From Lachnospiraceae bacterium (GTDB lineage: Bacteria; Bacillota; Clostridia; Lachnospirales; Lachnospiraceae), in assembly GCA_021200995.1 (NCBI GenBank), contig JAJQFS010000083.1, positions 1-64,000 on the forward strand: 64,000 nucleotides of DNA, in the 5' to 3' direction. The notes below the pieces were generated by a model, which worked only from the letters and a program-made list of their open reading frames with translations, searched no databases and was not told the origin of the DNA. The first letter of the stretch is position 1; the number at the start of each line of letters is the position of its first letter. Of this stretch, positions 1 to 7,862 are shown one piece after another. A program made the translations under genes and the position numbers.

Positions 1-1
1 G

Positions 2-94
2 CAGTCGGGCAGACGCGCCAGACTTGTGAATAAATGGAAGGAAAGAAGGCAGAATGGAAAAACGCAGAGAACTGCTGAACAAACTGAAAACTAG
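2..94 (+). CDS. 3' end of the gene upstream of cdaR, possibly cdaA (partial)
   Basis: A reading frame enters from the window edge and ends at a TAG at 92-94, overlapping the start of cdaR by 41 bases. Its last residues are strongly basic, as is common at the C-terminus of the membrane diadenylate cyclase CdaA, which normally precedes cdaR and glmM in Firmicutes. A second open frame from the edge ends at a TAA at 31-33, so the frame is not certain. The assignment rests almost wholly on gene order. Confidence 0.3.
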   Translation, partial: QSGRRARLVNKWKERRQNGKTQRTAEQTEN

Positions 95-1379
95 AATTCT
101 GCATAACTGGTATCTGAAGCTGTTTTCAATTGTCCTGGCCGTCATTTTGTGGGCAGTGGCCTACAATATCGAGAATCCGGTGACCAGCACCCGCTTTGCC
201 AATGTGGAGGTGACCTTTGTCAACACGGAGGTGCTGGAGGAGAATGACCAGGTATACACGGTCTTAAATAATTCCAATGTTGTGCGTACGGTTACGGTTT
301 CCGCGTCGAGGACCATCATTGACGATATCACGAGCGACGATATTGTGGTGGAGGCGGACTTCTCCAAGATGCGCCTGGATGGGACAGTGGATCTGACCTT
401 CACCTGCACGAAGTACGACAACAGCAACGTGACCTTCAGCGCCAGCTCCACGACGCTGGAACTGGATGTGGAGGATAAGCTGGAGCGCTACTTCCGCCTG
501 ACCGCGGAGGTGACGGGCACTACAGAGGACGGCTATATTGTTTCCGGCAGCACCCTTGAGCAGAATCAGATTTCTGTCAGCGGGCCGGAGAGCATCGTTT
601 CCGGTATTTCGAGCGCGAAAGCGTCGGTGGTGCTGGATGACGCGACAGAAAATGTTGTGACATACGCGGATATTGTTCTTTACGATTCGGACGGCAATGA
701 GATCTCCCAGGATCGCCTGACGCTTGGCTCCAGCCGGGTCCGCGTCACGGTGGAGGTACTGAAGACAAAAACGGTGCCGATCGTTTATGAGATTGATGTG
801 ACGCCTGCGGCAGGTTATCTTTTAAGCGGTGATCTGATTACAGAGGCGGATACGATTACGCTGGCCGGCAAGAGCGGCGTGGTGGATACTGTGACGGAGC
901 TTGTCGTCTCCGGAGACGAATACATCGTGACGGACGCGACGGCGGATGTCGTGTTTGAGATTGATCTGGATGACTATCTGTCCACCTCGATCGTCAGGGC
1001 GGATCAGGACGATAACGGAGTGGTTACAGTGACACAGCCTGTCGAGGCGGTTTATTCAACGGAGGTCAGCATCGGCACGGATCAGATCACCATTGCCGGC
1101 GTGCCGGATGGTTACGGCGCGCAGATTTCAGACGCGGAGCTTACTGTCGCGGTGGTGGTCGAGGGATTGGAGGAAACGGTGCAGACTGTCCGCAGCTCGG
1201 ATATCACGGGCGTCATCGATATAGAGGCCTGGATGGAGGACGAAGGTCTGACCAGGCTGGTGGACGGCAGAGAATATGAGATACCGGTTACGTACTCCGT
1301 CTCAGTGGATGGCCTGAATATTGCGTCAGGGGACAGTGTAACCGTGCTGATCTGGGAAATCGCGGAGGAAGAAGAATAA
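54..1379 (+). CDS. cdaR: CdaR/YbbR-domain regulator of diadenylate cyclase
   Basis: This 441-residue protein has a short basic cytoplasmic N-terminus, one membrane helix at about residues 22-40 (KLFSIVLAVILWAVAYN) and an extracellular part made of repeated YbbR-type beta modules (about four, beginning near 45, 145, 235 and 330). CdaR binds the diadenylate cyclase CdaA in the membrane and modulates c-di-AMP synthesis. The GGAAAGAAGG stretch just upstream supports the start at 54. The stop codon directly abuts glmM, giving the conserved cdaA-cdaR-glmM order. The length is usual for clostridial CdaR. Function is inferred from family and context. Confidence 0.93.
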   Translation: MEKRRELLNKLKTRILHNWYLKLFSIVLAVILWAVAYNIENPVTSTRFANVEVTFVNTEVLEENDQVYTVLNNSNVVRTVTVSASRTIIDDITSDDIVVEADFSKMRLDGTVDLTFTCTKYDNSNVTFSASSTTLELDVEDKLERYFRLTAEVTGTTEDGYIVSGSTLEQNQISVSGPESIVSGISSAKASVVLDDATENVVTYADIVLYDSDGNEISQDRLTLGSSRVRVTVEVLKTKTVPIVYEIDVTPAAGYLLSGDLITEADTITLAGKSGVVDTVTELVVSGDEYIVTDATADVVFEIDLDDYLSTSIVRADQDDNGVVTVTQPVEAVYSTEVSIGTDQITIAGVPDGYGAQISDAELTVAVVVEGLEETVQTVRSSDITGVIDIEAWMEDEGLTRLVDGREYEIPVTYSVSVDGLNIASGDSVTVLIWEIAEEEE

Positions 1380-2732
1380 ATGAGCAGATTGTTCGGAACG
1401 GACGGTGTGCGGGGCGTCGCAAATAAAGAACTGACGCCGGAACTGGCCATGCGGATCGGTCGGGCTGGAGCCTGTGTCCTGGCAGGCAGAGAGAAACAGA
1501 AAAAACCGGTGCTGGTAGTTGGCTGCGACACCAGAATTTCAGGCGATATGCTGGCAGGCGCCCTGATGGCGGGGATCTGTTCGGTGGGCGCGGATGTCAT
1601 TTATGTGGGTGTTGCCCCCACGCCTGCGATCGCGTATCTCACAGGAAAATATCAGGCGGACGCGGGAGTTGTGATTTCCGCTTCCCATAATCCTGTGGAG
1701 TTTAACGGCATCAAATTTTTCGACGGGAACGGCTTTAAACTGCCGGATGCCCTGGAGGATGAGATGGAACTGCTGATCCGGAGTGGGATGGAGGATGTTT
1801 TACTTCCAACCGGAACGGATATTGGCAGGATTACTTACAGAACAGACGCCGCGGAAGCGTACATTTCACATTCCGTGGAACTGCTGCCGCTGGATCTTCC
1901 AGGGCTTAAGATCGTGACGGACTGCGCGGAGGGCGCCGGCTCCTACACAAATGTGGAGACCCTGAAACGCCTTGGCGCTGAGGTGGTGGCCATTCATAAT
2001 CACCCTGACGGTACCAATATCAATCTGCGCTGCGGCTCCACCCACATGCAGGAGCTCCAGAAGCGTGTCGTGTCAGAAAAGGCGGATCTGGGGTTAGCCT
2101 TTGACGGCGACGCGGACAGAATGCTGGCGGTGGACGAGAACGGGCAGTGTGTGGACGGCGACCAGATTATGGCGATTGTGGGCTCTTATCTGAAGGAGCA
2201 GGGAAAGCTGAAACACGACACCATTGTGGTGACGGTCATGACTAACCTCGGCTTTTCCATGATGGCAGAGAGAGAAGGAATCTGCCTGGAGCGCACAAAA
2301 GTGGGAGACCGCTATGTGCTGGAGAAAATGATTAAGATCGGCGCGACGCTCGGAGGAGAACAGTCAGGACATGTGATTTTCCTGGAGGAGAATACGACAG
2401 GAGACGGCCTGTTGTCTGCCCTGCACCTGCTGCAGGTGATCGTGGAGAAAAAGCAGAAGCTGTCTGAGCTTTCCGGGATCATGACAGTGCTGCCGCAGGC
2501 GCTGGTCAACGCACAGGTTCCCAACGCTGTGAAAAATAACTATACGGAATATCCGGAAATTGTGTCGGCGATTGAAGAGCTGGAGGCGAAGTTTTCCGGG
2601 GAGGGCAGAGTCCTGATCCGCCCATCCGGTACGGAACCTTTGGTCAGAGTGATGATTGAGGGGAAGGATCAGCAGGAAATTGACAATGAGGCCCGAAAAC
2701 TCGCGGAACTGATCGAACGGGTCATGGCCTGA
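1380..2732 (+). CDS. glmM: Phosphoglucosamine mutase
   Basis: GlmM converts glucosamine-6-phosphate to glucosamine-1-phosphate for UDP-GlcNAc, feeding peptidoglycan and the glycan loci in this window. The 450-residue protein carries the phosphoserine loop ISASHNP (Ser102), the metal-binding loop FDGDADR (about 240-247), the sugar-binding GEQSGH and the phosphate-binding RPSGTEPLVRVM near the C-terminus. All are intact and the length is typical. The ATG follows the cdaR stop with no gap, so translation is probably coupled. In Firmicutes GlmM also binds and inhibits CdaA, which explains the gene order. Confidence 0.97.
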   Translation: MSRLFGTDGVRGVANKELTPELAMRIGRAGACVLAGREKQKKPVLVVGCDTRISGDMLAGALMAGICSVGADVIYVGVAPTPAIAYLTGKYQADAGVVISASHNPVEFNGIKFFDGNGFKLPDALEDEMELLIRSGMEDVLLPTGTDIGRITYRTDAAEAYISHSVELLPLDLPGLKIVTDCAEGAGSYTNVETLKRLGAEVVAIHNHPDGTNINLRCGSTHMQELQKRVVSEKADLGLAFDGDADRMLAVDENGQCVDGDQIMAIVGSYLKEQGKLKHDTIVVTVMTNLGFSMMAEREGICLERTKVGDRYVLEKMIKIGATLGGEQSGHVIFLEENTTGDGLLSALHLLQVIVEKKQKLSELSGIMTVLPQALVNAQVPNAVKNNYTEYPEIVSAIEELEAKFSGEGRVLIRPSGTEPLVRVMIEGKDQQEIDNEARKLAELIERVMA

Positions 2733-2776
2733 AAGAGGGGAAAAGCAAAAAACTTGAAATTTGAAGGAGGGTTAAA

Positions 2777-3040
2777 GTGGTATCTCAGAAAGTGGTGGTC
2801 AACAGCCTGATCGGGCTGCACCTGCGCCCTGCGGGAGAACTGTGCAGACTGGCGATGCAGTATCAGTCGAAGATCACATTCCAGTTCAAAAACTACACCG
2901 CAAACGCCAAGAGTGTACTCTCGGTGCTGGGAGCCTGTGTCAGGGGAAAAGACGAGATTGAGCTTTTCTGCGAGGGCGCGGACGAAGAGGAGGCGCTGCG
3001 GTCGCTTGTGGAGTTTCTGGAGCATCAGATCGATACCTGA
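2777..3040 (+). CDS. HPr-family phosphocarrier protein
   Basis: An 87-residue HPr-like protein. His15 in GLHLRPAG is the site phosphorylated by enzyme I, and Ser46 in NAKSVLSVLG sits where HPr kinase acts in Firmicutes, so both regulatory residues are kept. The start is GTG at 2777, fixed by AAGGAGG at 2764-2770. It lies 44 bases after glmM, probably in the same transcript, and ends 8 bases from the convergent gene on the other strand. The region after Ser46 (LGACVRGKDEIEL) departs from classical HPr, so it could be a Crh- or HPr-like paralogue rather than the main ptsH. Confidence 0.85.
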   Translation: MVSQKVVVNSLIGLHLRPAGELCRLAMQYQSKITFQFKNYTANAKSVLSVLGACVRGKDEIELFCEGADEEEALRSLVEFLEHQIDT

Positions 3041-3048
3041 CGCGAGTG

Positions 3049-3987
3049 TCAGGCAGGATCCGGGTCCGCCAGCAATTTTACTGCCGCGGTGTAGGCGTAT
3101 ACGAGCGGGTCATTGTGCTGAAAAAAGATGACGCCGCTTACAGGAGCGTAAAGGGTTTCCAGGATATCCCCGCTGCCGGGATCGTAGATTTCGGCGACGG
3201 GGGTATTTTTGTCTACATGTGTATCCGCTTCCACAAGACGGTGGTAGAGGCCGGCCCGCGTGGTCCTTAAGGAAATCAGCTCTCCATATTCAAAGACACG
3301 GGCGTCGGGAGCGGGTGTGGTCTCCCCTTTCAGCATCCCGTTTAAGATCATAAACCGCTCGATTCCGCTGATGACCTTCTGCGCGCTCTCCGGATCGATG
3401 CGGCTGGTGGTGTTGGAGTAGAGGCTGTAAGCGTCCGTCTCCCAGATCTGCAGGTTATAATTTAATGTAGTGGTATCATAGGGGCGGGGATTGCGCACGA
3501 CGATGTAGGGAAAGCCGAAATCACCGGCCTTTCTGACGTTTTCGTAGCCGGTGCGCATCATGCGCACATGGGGAGAAAAATCTCCCGGCATATAAAAGGA
3601 GGTCAGCTGAATGGCGTTCTGATATTTATCGATGACCTCAAATACGCCGGCCGCGATCCGCTGGGTGGTTTCTCCCTCGCTGTAACCGGGGAACATGCGG
3701 TTAATATCCGTGTTGTCAATGGCCCAGAAGCGTTTGCCGATGTTCATGGAGCTGGGATTGACAGAAGGAATGATCATGACCTGTCTGCCGGCGATGAAAC
3801 GATCTTCCTGCTCCCACTGTCTGAAACAGCGCATCAGCTGGGAGCAGATATAAATCTGCTGATATTCATTGCCGCGCATATTGCCCACGACGCAGAGCGC
3901 TTTTTCTCCACGGCCGAAGGTATAGGCTTTGACGCGGAAATCGTCCCGGTAGAGGGACGAGGTGCTGTATATGATACTCTCATTCAT
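3049..3987 (-). CDS. AstE/AspA-family protein lacking zinc ligands (probable pseudoenzyme)
   Basis: A 312-residue protein of the succinylglutamate desuccinylase/aspartoacylase fold (M14-like zinc carboxypeptidase superfamily). It aligns along its length with the neighbour at 4068-4994. Where that protein has GIHGDE this one has NMRGNE, so the first zinc histidine is Arg38. Where the neighbour has FDIHAS this one has IQLTSF, so the second is Thr129. The substrate-binding Asn-Arg pair (INRMFPG, 96-97) is kept, as is the C-terminal beta domain. I infer loss of hydrolase activity and a binding or partner role, perhaps as a heteromer with its neighbour. Last gene of the minus-strand operon. Confidence 0.8.
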   Translation of the reverse strand: MNESIIYSTSSLYRDDFRVKAYTFGRGEKALCVVGNMRGNEYQQIYICSQLMRCFRQWEQEDRFIAGRQVMIIPSVNPSSMNIGKRFWAIDNTDINRMFPGYSEGETTQRIAAGVFEVIDKYQNAIQLTSFYMPGDFSPHVRMMRTGYENVRKAGDFGFPYIVVRNPRPYDTTTLNYNLQIWETDAYSLYSNTTSRIDPESAQKVISGIERFMILNGMLKGETTPAPDARVFEYGELISLRTTRAGLYHRLVEADTHVDKNTPVAEIYDPGSGDILETLYAPVSGVIFFQHNDPLVYAYTAAVKLLADPDPA

Positions 3988-4028
3988 GAGTCTTACTCCT
4001 TTTGTGACAGTTGCGATTGAGCTGATCG

Positions 4029-4044
4029 CTGGCTGCGCAGCCAG
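4029..4044. repeat. 16-base perfect palindrome between the two AstE-like genes
   Basis: CTGGCTGCGCAGCCAG is its own reverse complement. It is flanked by GATCG (4024-4028) and CGATC (4057-4061), so the 80-base gap can fold into a hairpin in the operon mRNA. No T-tract follows on the minus strand, so an mRNA processing or stability role is likelier than termination. Confidence 0.5.
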
Positions 4045-4067
4045 CCCGCCTTTGTGCGATCGTATTT

Positions 4068-4994
4068 TTATGCGTCCCTGGCCAGGATCCGACCCATTAA
4101 GGACCCTTCGGCGACCAGCGGGTATTCCCGTATGGTAAACAGCAGGCCGCTTCTGGCCGCGTTGATGTATTCCTTGATTTCACCCCGTAAGGGATCGAAA
4201 ATATAGCCGACGGTCTCGCCTTTATTGACCCAGGTGCCGTGCTCTCTGGTCTTCATGAACATGCCGGAGGTCGGGGCATTTAAAAATACAACTTCATCCG
4301 GATCATCACAGATCAGAGGCTCCCTGACGGGAGCTGTCTCGCCCTCCCACATGCCGAGTGTCTTCATCAGGTTTAAGATCCCGTCCGTAAACTGCTGGCC
4401 GTAGACAGGTGTCAGGCGCATGCCCACGCCCATCTCCGCTACCAGGCACGGCGTGCCGCGGCTGTTTAATGAATAGGCCAGAGTAGACTCCAGCACAGTG
4501 GAATTGCTGTGGACCCAGATCAGATCCACATTGGAGCGTCTGGCAAGCGGAACAAGCTCATCCGCGTGTTTTTCATTGATACGGATCTGGGGAATCTCAG
4601 TCAGGTAAATGTTGCTCGCGTGGATGTCGAATACCAGATCGGCACCCAGCAGATCCTCCACAATCTTCATGGCAGTAAATTCCACCATGTCGCCGCTGTC
4701 ACTGCCGGGGAAGGTGCGGTTCATGTCCAGGTCAAACCCCGGAAGCCCGCGGTTGATGGAATCGATCCCCAGGGGATTGGCGGCAGGATAGATATCGACG
4801 GTGCCGTGAAGCTTCTCAATCTGAGAGAGAAGCTTCTGCGCCAGCAGGAAGCAGACATACTGCCCCTCCAGTTCATCGCCGTGGATTCCCGTAACAACAC
4901 AGATGCGTTTTCCGCTTCCGTGAGAGATGGAATTTTTCTGAATATGATAGGTCTCGTCCACCGGCAGGCGGATGGACACGATATCCTGTATCAT
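4068..4994 (-). CDS. Succinylglutamate desuccinylase/aspartoacylase-family hydrolase
   Basis: A 308-residue zinc-dependent amide hydrolase of the AstE/AspA family. Zinc ligands are visible as His38 and Glu41 (GIHGDE) and His125 (FDIHAS). Asn92-Arg93 (MNRTFPG) would bind a substrate carboxylate, and Glu in LVAEMG (about residue 192) is the likely catalytic base. A C-terminal beta-rich domain follows from about 220. The true substrate is unknown: members cleave N-acyl amino acids or small peptides. It sits 6 bases after the transglutaminase gene in the ATP-grasp/alpha-E operon, so an amino acid-like product of that system is a reasonable guess. Confidence 0.85.
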   Translation of the reverse strand: MIQDIVSIRLPVDETYHIQKNSISHGSGKRICVVTGIHGDELEGQYVCFLLAQKLLSQIEKLHGTVDIYPAANPLGIDSINRGLPGFDLDMNRTFPGSDSGDMVEFTAMKIVEDLLGADLVFDIHASNIYLTEIPQIRINEKHADELVPLARRSNVDLIWVHSNSTVLESTLAYSLNSRGTPCLVAEMGVGMRLTPVYGQQFTDGILNLMKTLGMWEGETAPVREPLICDDPDEVVFLNAPTSGMFMKTREHGTWVNKGETVGYIFDPLRGEIKEYINAARSGLLFTIREYPLVAEGSLMGRILARDA

Positions 4995-5000
4995 GCTTAT

Positions 5001-5786
5001 TTAAGCTTCCTTTCTTTGTACGGAGACGGAGATTTCCTGCGTCTGTGTTCCATAGCCGTAAAAGTGGCCCTGGTTGATGCGGCAGTCGCGGTAATCCCGG
5101 CCGTGCGAGATTTTGATGTGCTGGTCTGAAACCCGGATGCGGTTGGTGGGGTCAAAGCCGTACCAGCTGTCTCCATCCTTGACCTCGACCCAGGCGTGGC
5201 TTAAGCCCTCGCCCATCAGCATTCCTACCACATAGCGGGCCATGATTTTCTGTTCACGAAGCACAGACAGCATCATGTGGGAATAATCCTGACAGACGCC
5301 TTTTTTTAAGGCGAAAGCCTCCGCGGCGGTCGTGTCCACGTTCGTGACGCCGGAGGTATAGACAATAGCGTCCGCGACAGCCTCCATGACGGCCTGCGCC
5401 GTGTCCAGGGCGCTCGAATAGACGGGCAGCGAATCGGCAAAGGCAACAAGCTGCGCATCGGGGTAAGTCAGGTGCGTCTGCTGCCGGAAAAGATGCTCCC
5501 GCCAGGGATTTCCTGCGGGAACAGATTCCGAAAGACCTGTGAACGCCACGCCTGTCACATCCGCGGTAAAGCGGTTGTGCGGCTGTCCGGCGCGTCCCAT
5601 CACACAGTGGTTGCCGAAGCTGTCATAGCTGTCCGTAATAAATTCATTCGGGTAAACGGCGGTCTGCAGATTGTCAATGCGCTGCCGGCTGTCCGACTGA
5701 GGGAAACAACGCAGAGTAAAATGATGGTCATGAACCGGCTGATCAAAGCGGATCTGCAGATGATAGTGAAAAGACAGAGTCTCCAA
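5001..5786 (-). CDS. Transglutaminase-like cysteine protease/transferase
   Basis: A 261-residue protein with the bacterial transglutaminase N-terminal beta domain (about 1-85) and a transglutaminase core. The triad is intact: Cys165 in KKGVCQDYSH, His197 in LSHAWVEV and Asp212 in YGFDPTN. No signal peptide is seen, so it acts in the cytoplasm. Genes of this family travel with circularly permuted ATP-grasp and alpha-E genes, as here. That set has been proposed, from comparative genomics, to make or trim a peptide or amide tag. It starts 3 bases after the alpha-E stop. Confidence 0.88.
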   Translation of the reverse strand: METLSFHYHLQIRFDQPVHDHHFTLRCFPQSDSRQRIDNLQTAVYPNEFITDSYDSFGNHCVMGRAGQPHNRFTADVTGVAFTGLSESVPAGNPWREHLFRQQTHLTYPDAQLVAFADSLPVYSSALDTAQAVMEAVADAIVYTSGVTNVDTTAAEAFALKKGVCQDYSHMMLSVLREQKIMARYVVGMLMGEGLSHAWVEVKDGDSWYGFDPTNRIRVSDQHIKISHGRDYRDCRINQGHFYGYGTQTQEISVSVQRKEA

Positions 5787-5789
5787 AAA

Positions 5790-6461
5790 TCAAACCTCCA
5801 GGATGCTCTCCACGGATTTTAGGATCGCCGGATAATCCAGGGATTCGGCCCGGACCGCGTCCAGAAGTTCAGTGATACTCTGCGTTCTGTAGCGCAGCGA
5901 GCAGCGGTCGATACGTCCCGCCAGGCGCTGCACCTCCCGGTTGATGTCCACACGGCTCATTTTCAGGCGCGCGTACAGATCCAGACGCTCCACCCGCTTG
6001 CCGACCTTGATGATGTTGCGCGTGTTTTCGTCGTCGATCTGGTCGTCCACGATTCCCCAGAAGGCCAGGATGTCGTCGATGACGTCCTGAAACTCGATGG
6101 CAGGCGCCTGATCCTCTTTTGCCTTCTGCATGCTGTAGAGCGCCATCTGGATGTAGGAGAGGGCTTCGCTGCCGATTTCCTCCCGAAGCTCAATGGCGTT
6201 GTCATAAGCCCTTGTGAGATTGGAAATGATGGAGTTGGGGTCCGTGGGATCAAACGGATAGCGCGCGATAAAATCATCCTTGTCCGTGTAAATGTTCGGA
6301 ATCTCCAGCGTGGAGCAGAATTTGGAATAATCCGTCTGCGTCATCTGCTCGATGAGCTCGTCAAAGCTTTTTCCGAAAAGCTTCAGTGTCGTGTAGACCC
6401 GCTCGGAATAGCGGCCGAGCCAGTAGAGTCTGTCGGTGTTGATTACTGACTTAGTACCCAT
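5790..6461 (-). CDS. Alpha-E domain protein
   Basis: A 223-residue all-alpha protein with the family's opening signature (RLYWLGRYSERV near residues 11-22). It is shorter than the roughly 300-residue stand-alone forms but complete in outline. Its start overlaps the end of the ATP-grasp gene by 19 bases, which indicates tight coupling. GGAGG lies about 12 bases upstream of the ATG. The molecular role is not known; it is almost always encoded next to a circularly permuted ATP-grasp and a transglutaminase and presumably works with them. Confidence 0.85.
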   Translation of the reverse strand: MGTKSVINTDRLYWLGRYSERVYTTLKLFGKSFDELIEQMTQTDYSKFCSTLEIPNIYTDKDDFIARYPFDPTDPNSIISNLTRAYDNAIELREEIGSEALSYIQMALYSMQKAKEDQAPAIEFQDVIDDILAFWGIVDDQIDDENTRNIIKVGKRVERLDLYARLKMSRVDINREVQRLAGRIDRCSLRYRTQSITELLDAVRAESLDYPAILKSVESILEV

Positions 6462-7762
6462 GTGTCTTTAAAGCCTCCTCCCTGTGAAGAATTTACGATA
6501 AAGGAATCCGGATTTCTGGAAAACCGGGTCAGTCCGCTCTTCCAGACGACAGGTTCCTCAGCTGTCAGCACGAAGGCCCGCAGGTCCACCTTGCGCTCCA
6601 CGACCTGTCCCCTGTCCTGAATGGGAATATCGCAGAAATCGATGACCTCCTGCGCGATAAAGCGCCTGGGCTCGGCCTTTAGCATGGCGATGAATTTCTC
6701 TTTCTCCGCTTTTGTCATCTTGCTGCCGAAGACGACGCCGTAGCCGCCGGCCTCCGCCACGTCCTTTAAGACGAGAGTGTCAAATTTTTCCAGGACGTAT
6801 TTCATATCCTCCTCGTAGAAGGGCAGATAAGTAGGCGCGTTGTGCAGGATGGGCTCCTCGCCCAGGTAATATTTAATCATTTTCGGCACGAAATAATAGA
6901 TGCCCTTGTCATCCGCGATGCCGTTGCCGGGGGCATTTAAGAGCGCCACATTCCCCTTGCGGTACACATCAAAAATATGGGGAACGCCGATGACCGATTC
7001 CGGATTGAAGGTCATGGGATCCATATACTCGTCGGAAATGCGGCGGTAGACGGCGCCCACGCGTTCCTTCCTGCCGGCATAGCCCTTGAAGTACAGATAA
7101 TCGTTCTCCACCTCCAGGTCGCTGTAGGTCACAAGCGGCACCCGCATCTGCTCTGCGAGATAGGAGTGTTCAAAGTAAGCGGCATTGTAACGGCCGGGTG
7201 TCATGACGACGCTTAAACCGCCGGTATTGACATAATCCAGCGTGTGCTTTAACAGCTGCGCGTAATTGCGGTTGTCCTCGATGGGCGTCTCGTTGAAGGT
7301 GCGGGGGCTGGCGCGCCGACACAGCTCGCGTGCGATCATGGGATAGGAAGCGCCGGACGGCACCCGCAGGTTATCCTCCAGGATGTACCACACGCCGTCC
7401 TTGCCCAGCACCAGGTCGATGCCGGAAATATGGGAAAAGACGCCTTTCGGCGGCGTGACGCCCTCGCAGGGCACCAGGTAGCCGCTGGCCGCGTAGACAA
7501 AATCTTCCGGGACAACGCCGTCCTTGACGATCTTTTTTTCATTGTAAATGTCTTTGAGAAATAAGTTCAGAGCCGCGACTCTCTGTTTTAAGCCGCGTTC
7601 CAGATATGCGAATTCTTCCTTTTCAATGACACGGGGAATGGCATCGAAGGGGAAAAGCTGTTCTTTGAAGGTACCGTTTTTGTAGATACCAAATTTCACG
7701 CCGTAGCGGGCTAAAAGTCCGTTGATCGTGTCAGTTCTGTCCAGAAGATCAAAATTATTCAT
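6443..7762 (-). CDS. Circularly permuted ATP-grasp protein
   Basis: A 439-residue protein of the COG2308-type circularly permuted ATP-grasp family. ATP-grasp enzymes join a carboxylate to an amine or thiol through an acyl phosphate. Recognisable blocks are GVWYILEDNLRVPSG (about 125-140), VVMTPGRYNAAYFEH (about 185-200), LLNAPGNGIADDK and VLKDVAEAGGYGVVFG. An ATG 33 bases further upstream is in frame, but AAAGGGAG lies 8 bases before the ATG at 7762, so I choose that one. First gene of the five-gene operon with its own promoter at 7831-7859. The substrate is unknown; a peptide or amino acid ligase is expected. Confidence 0.88.
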   Translation of the reverse strand: MNNFDLLDRTDTINGLLARYGVKFGIYKNGTFKEQLFPFDAIPRVIEKEEFAYLERGLKQRVAALNLFLKDIYNEKKIVKDGVVPEDFVYAASGYLVPCEGVTPPKGVFSHISGIDLVLGKDGVWYILEDNLRVPSGASYPMIARELCRRASPRTFNETPIEDNRNYAQLLKHTLDYVNTGGLSVVMTPGRYNAAYFEHSYLAEQMRVPLVTYSDLEVENDYLYFKGYAGRKERVGAVYRRISDEYMDPMTFNPESVIGVPHIFDVYRKGNVALLNAPGNGIADDKGIYYFVPKMIKYYLGEEPILHNAPTYLPFYEEDMKYVLEKFDTLVLKDVAEAGGYGVVFGSKMTKAEKEKFIAMLKAEPRRFIAQEVIDFCDIPIQDRGQVVERKVDLRAFVLTAEEPVVWKSGLTRFSRNPDSFIVNSSQGGGFKDTWVLSQ

Positions 7763-7788
7763 GGTGCTGCTCCCTTTCTGAAATAAAA

Positions 7789-7824
7789 AAGACAAAGAAA
7801 CCCTATTTCAGGTGTCTTTGTCTT
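7789..7824 (-). terminator. Hairpin terminator of the DUF3048 gene, also in the leader of the ATP-grasp operon
   Basis: AAGACAAAG (7789-7797) pairs perfectly with CTTTGTCTT (7816-7824), and the stem extends inward with one mismatch. Read on the minus strand it is followed by CTTTTTTATTT, a normal intrinsic terminator tail. It lies 39 bases past the DUF3048 stop. It also begins almost exactly where transcription from the promoter at 7831-7859 should start, so it may act as an attenuator there. Confidence 0.75.
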
Positions 7825-7830
7825 CTGTTC

Positions 7831-7859
7831 ATTCTAATGTATCAGGTAAAAAAAGTCAA
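7831..7859 (-). promoter_or_regulatory. Sigma-A type promoter of the ATP-grasp operon
   Basis: Read on the minus strand: TTGACT (complement of 7854-7859), a 17-base spacer and TAGAAT (complement of 7831-7836). The predicted start is near 7824, about 60 bases before the ATG at 7762. The -35 element almost touches the stop codon of the upstream gene. Confidence 0.65.
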
Positions 7860-7862
7860 TAC

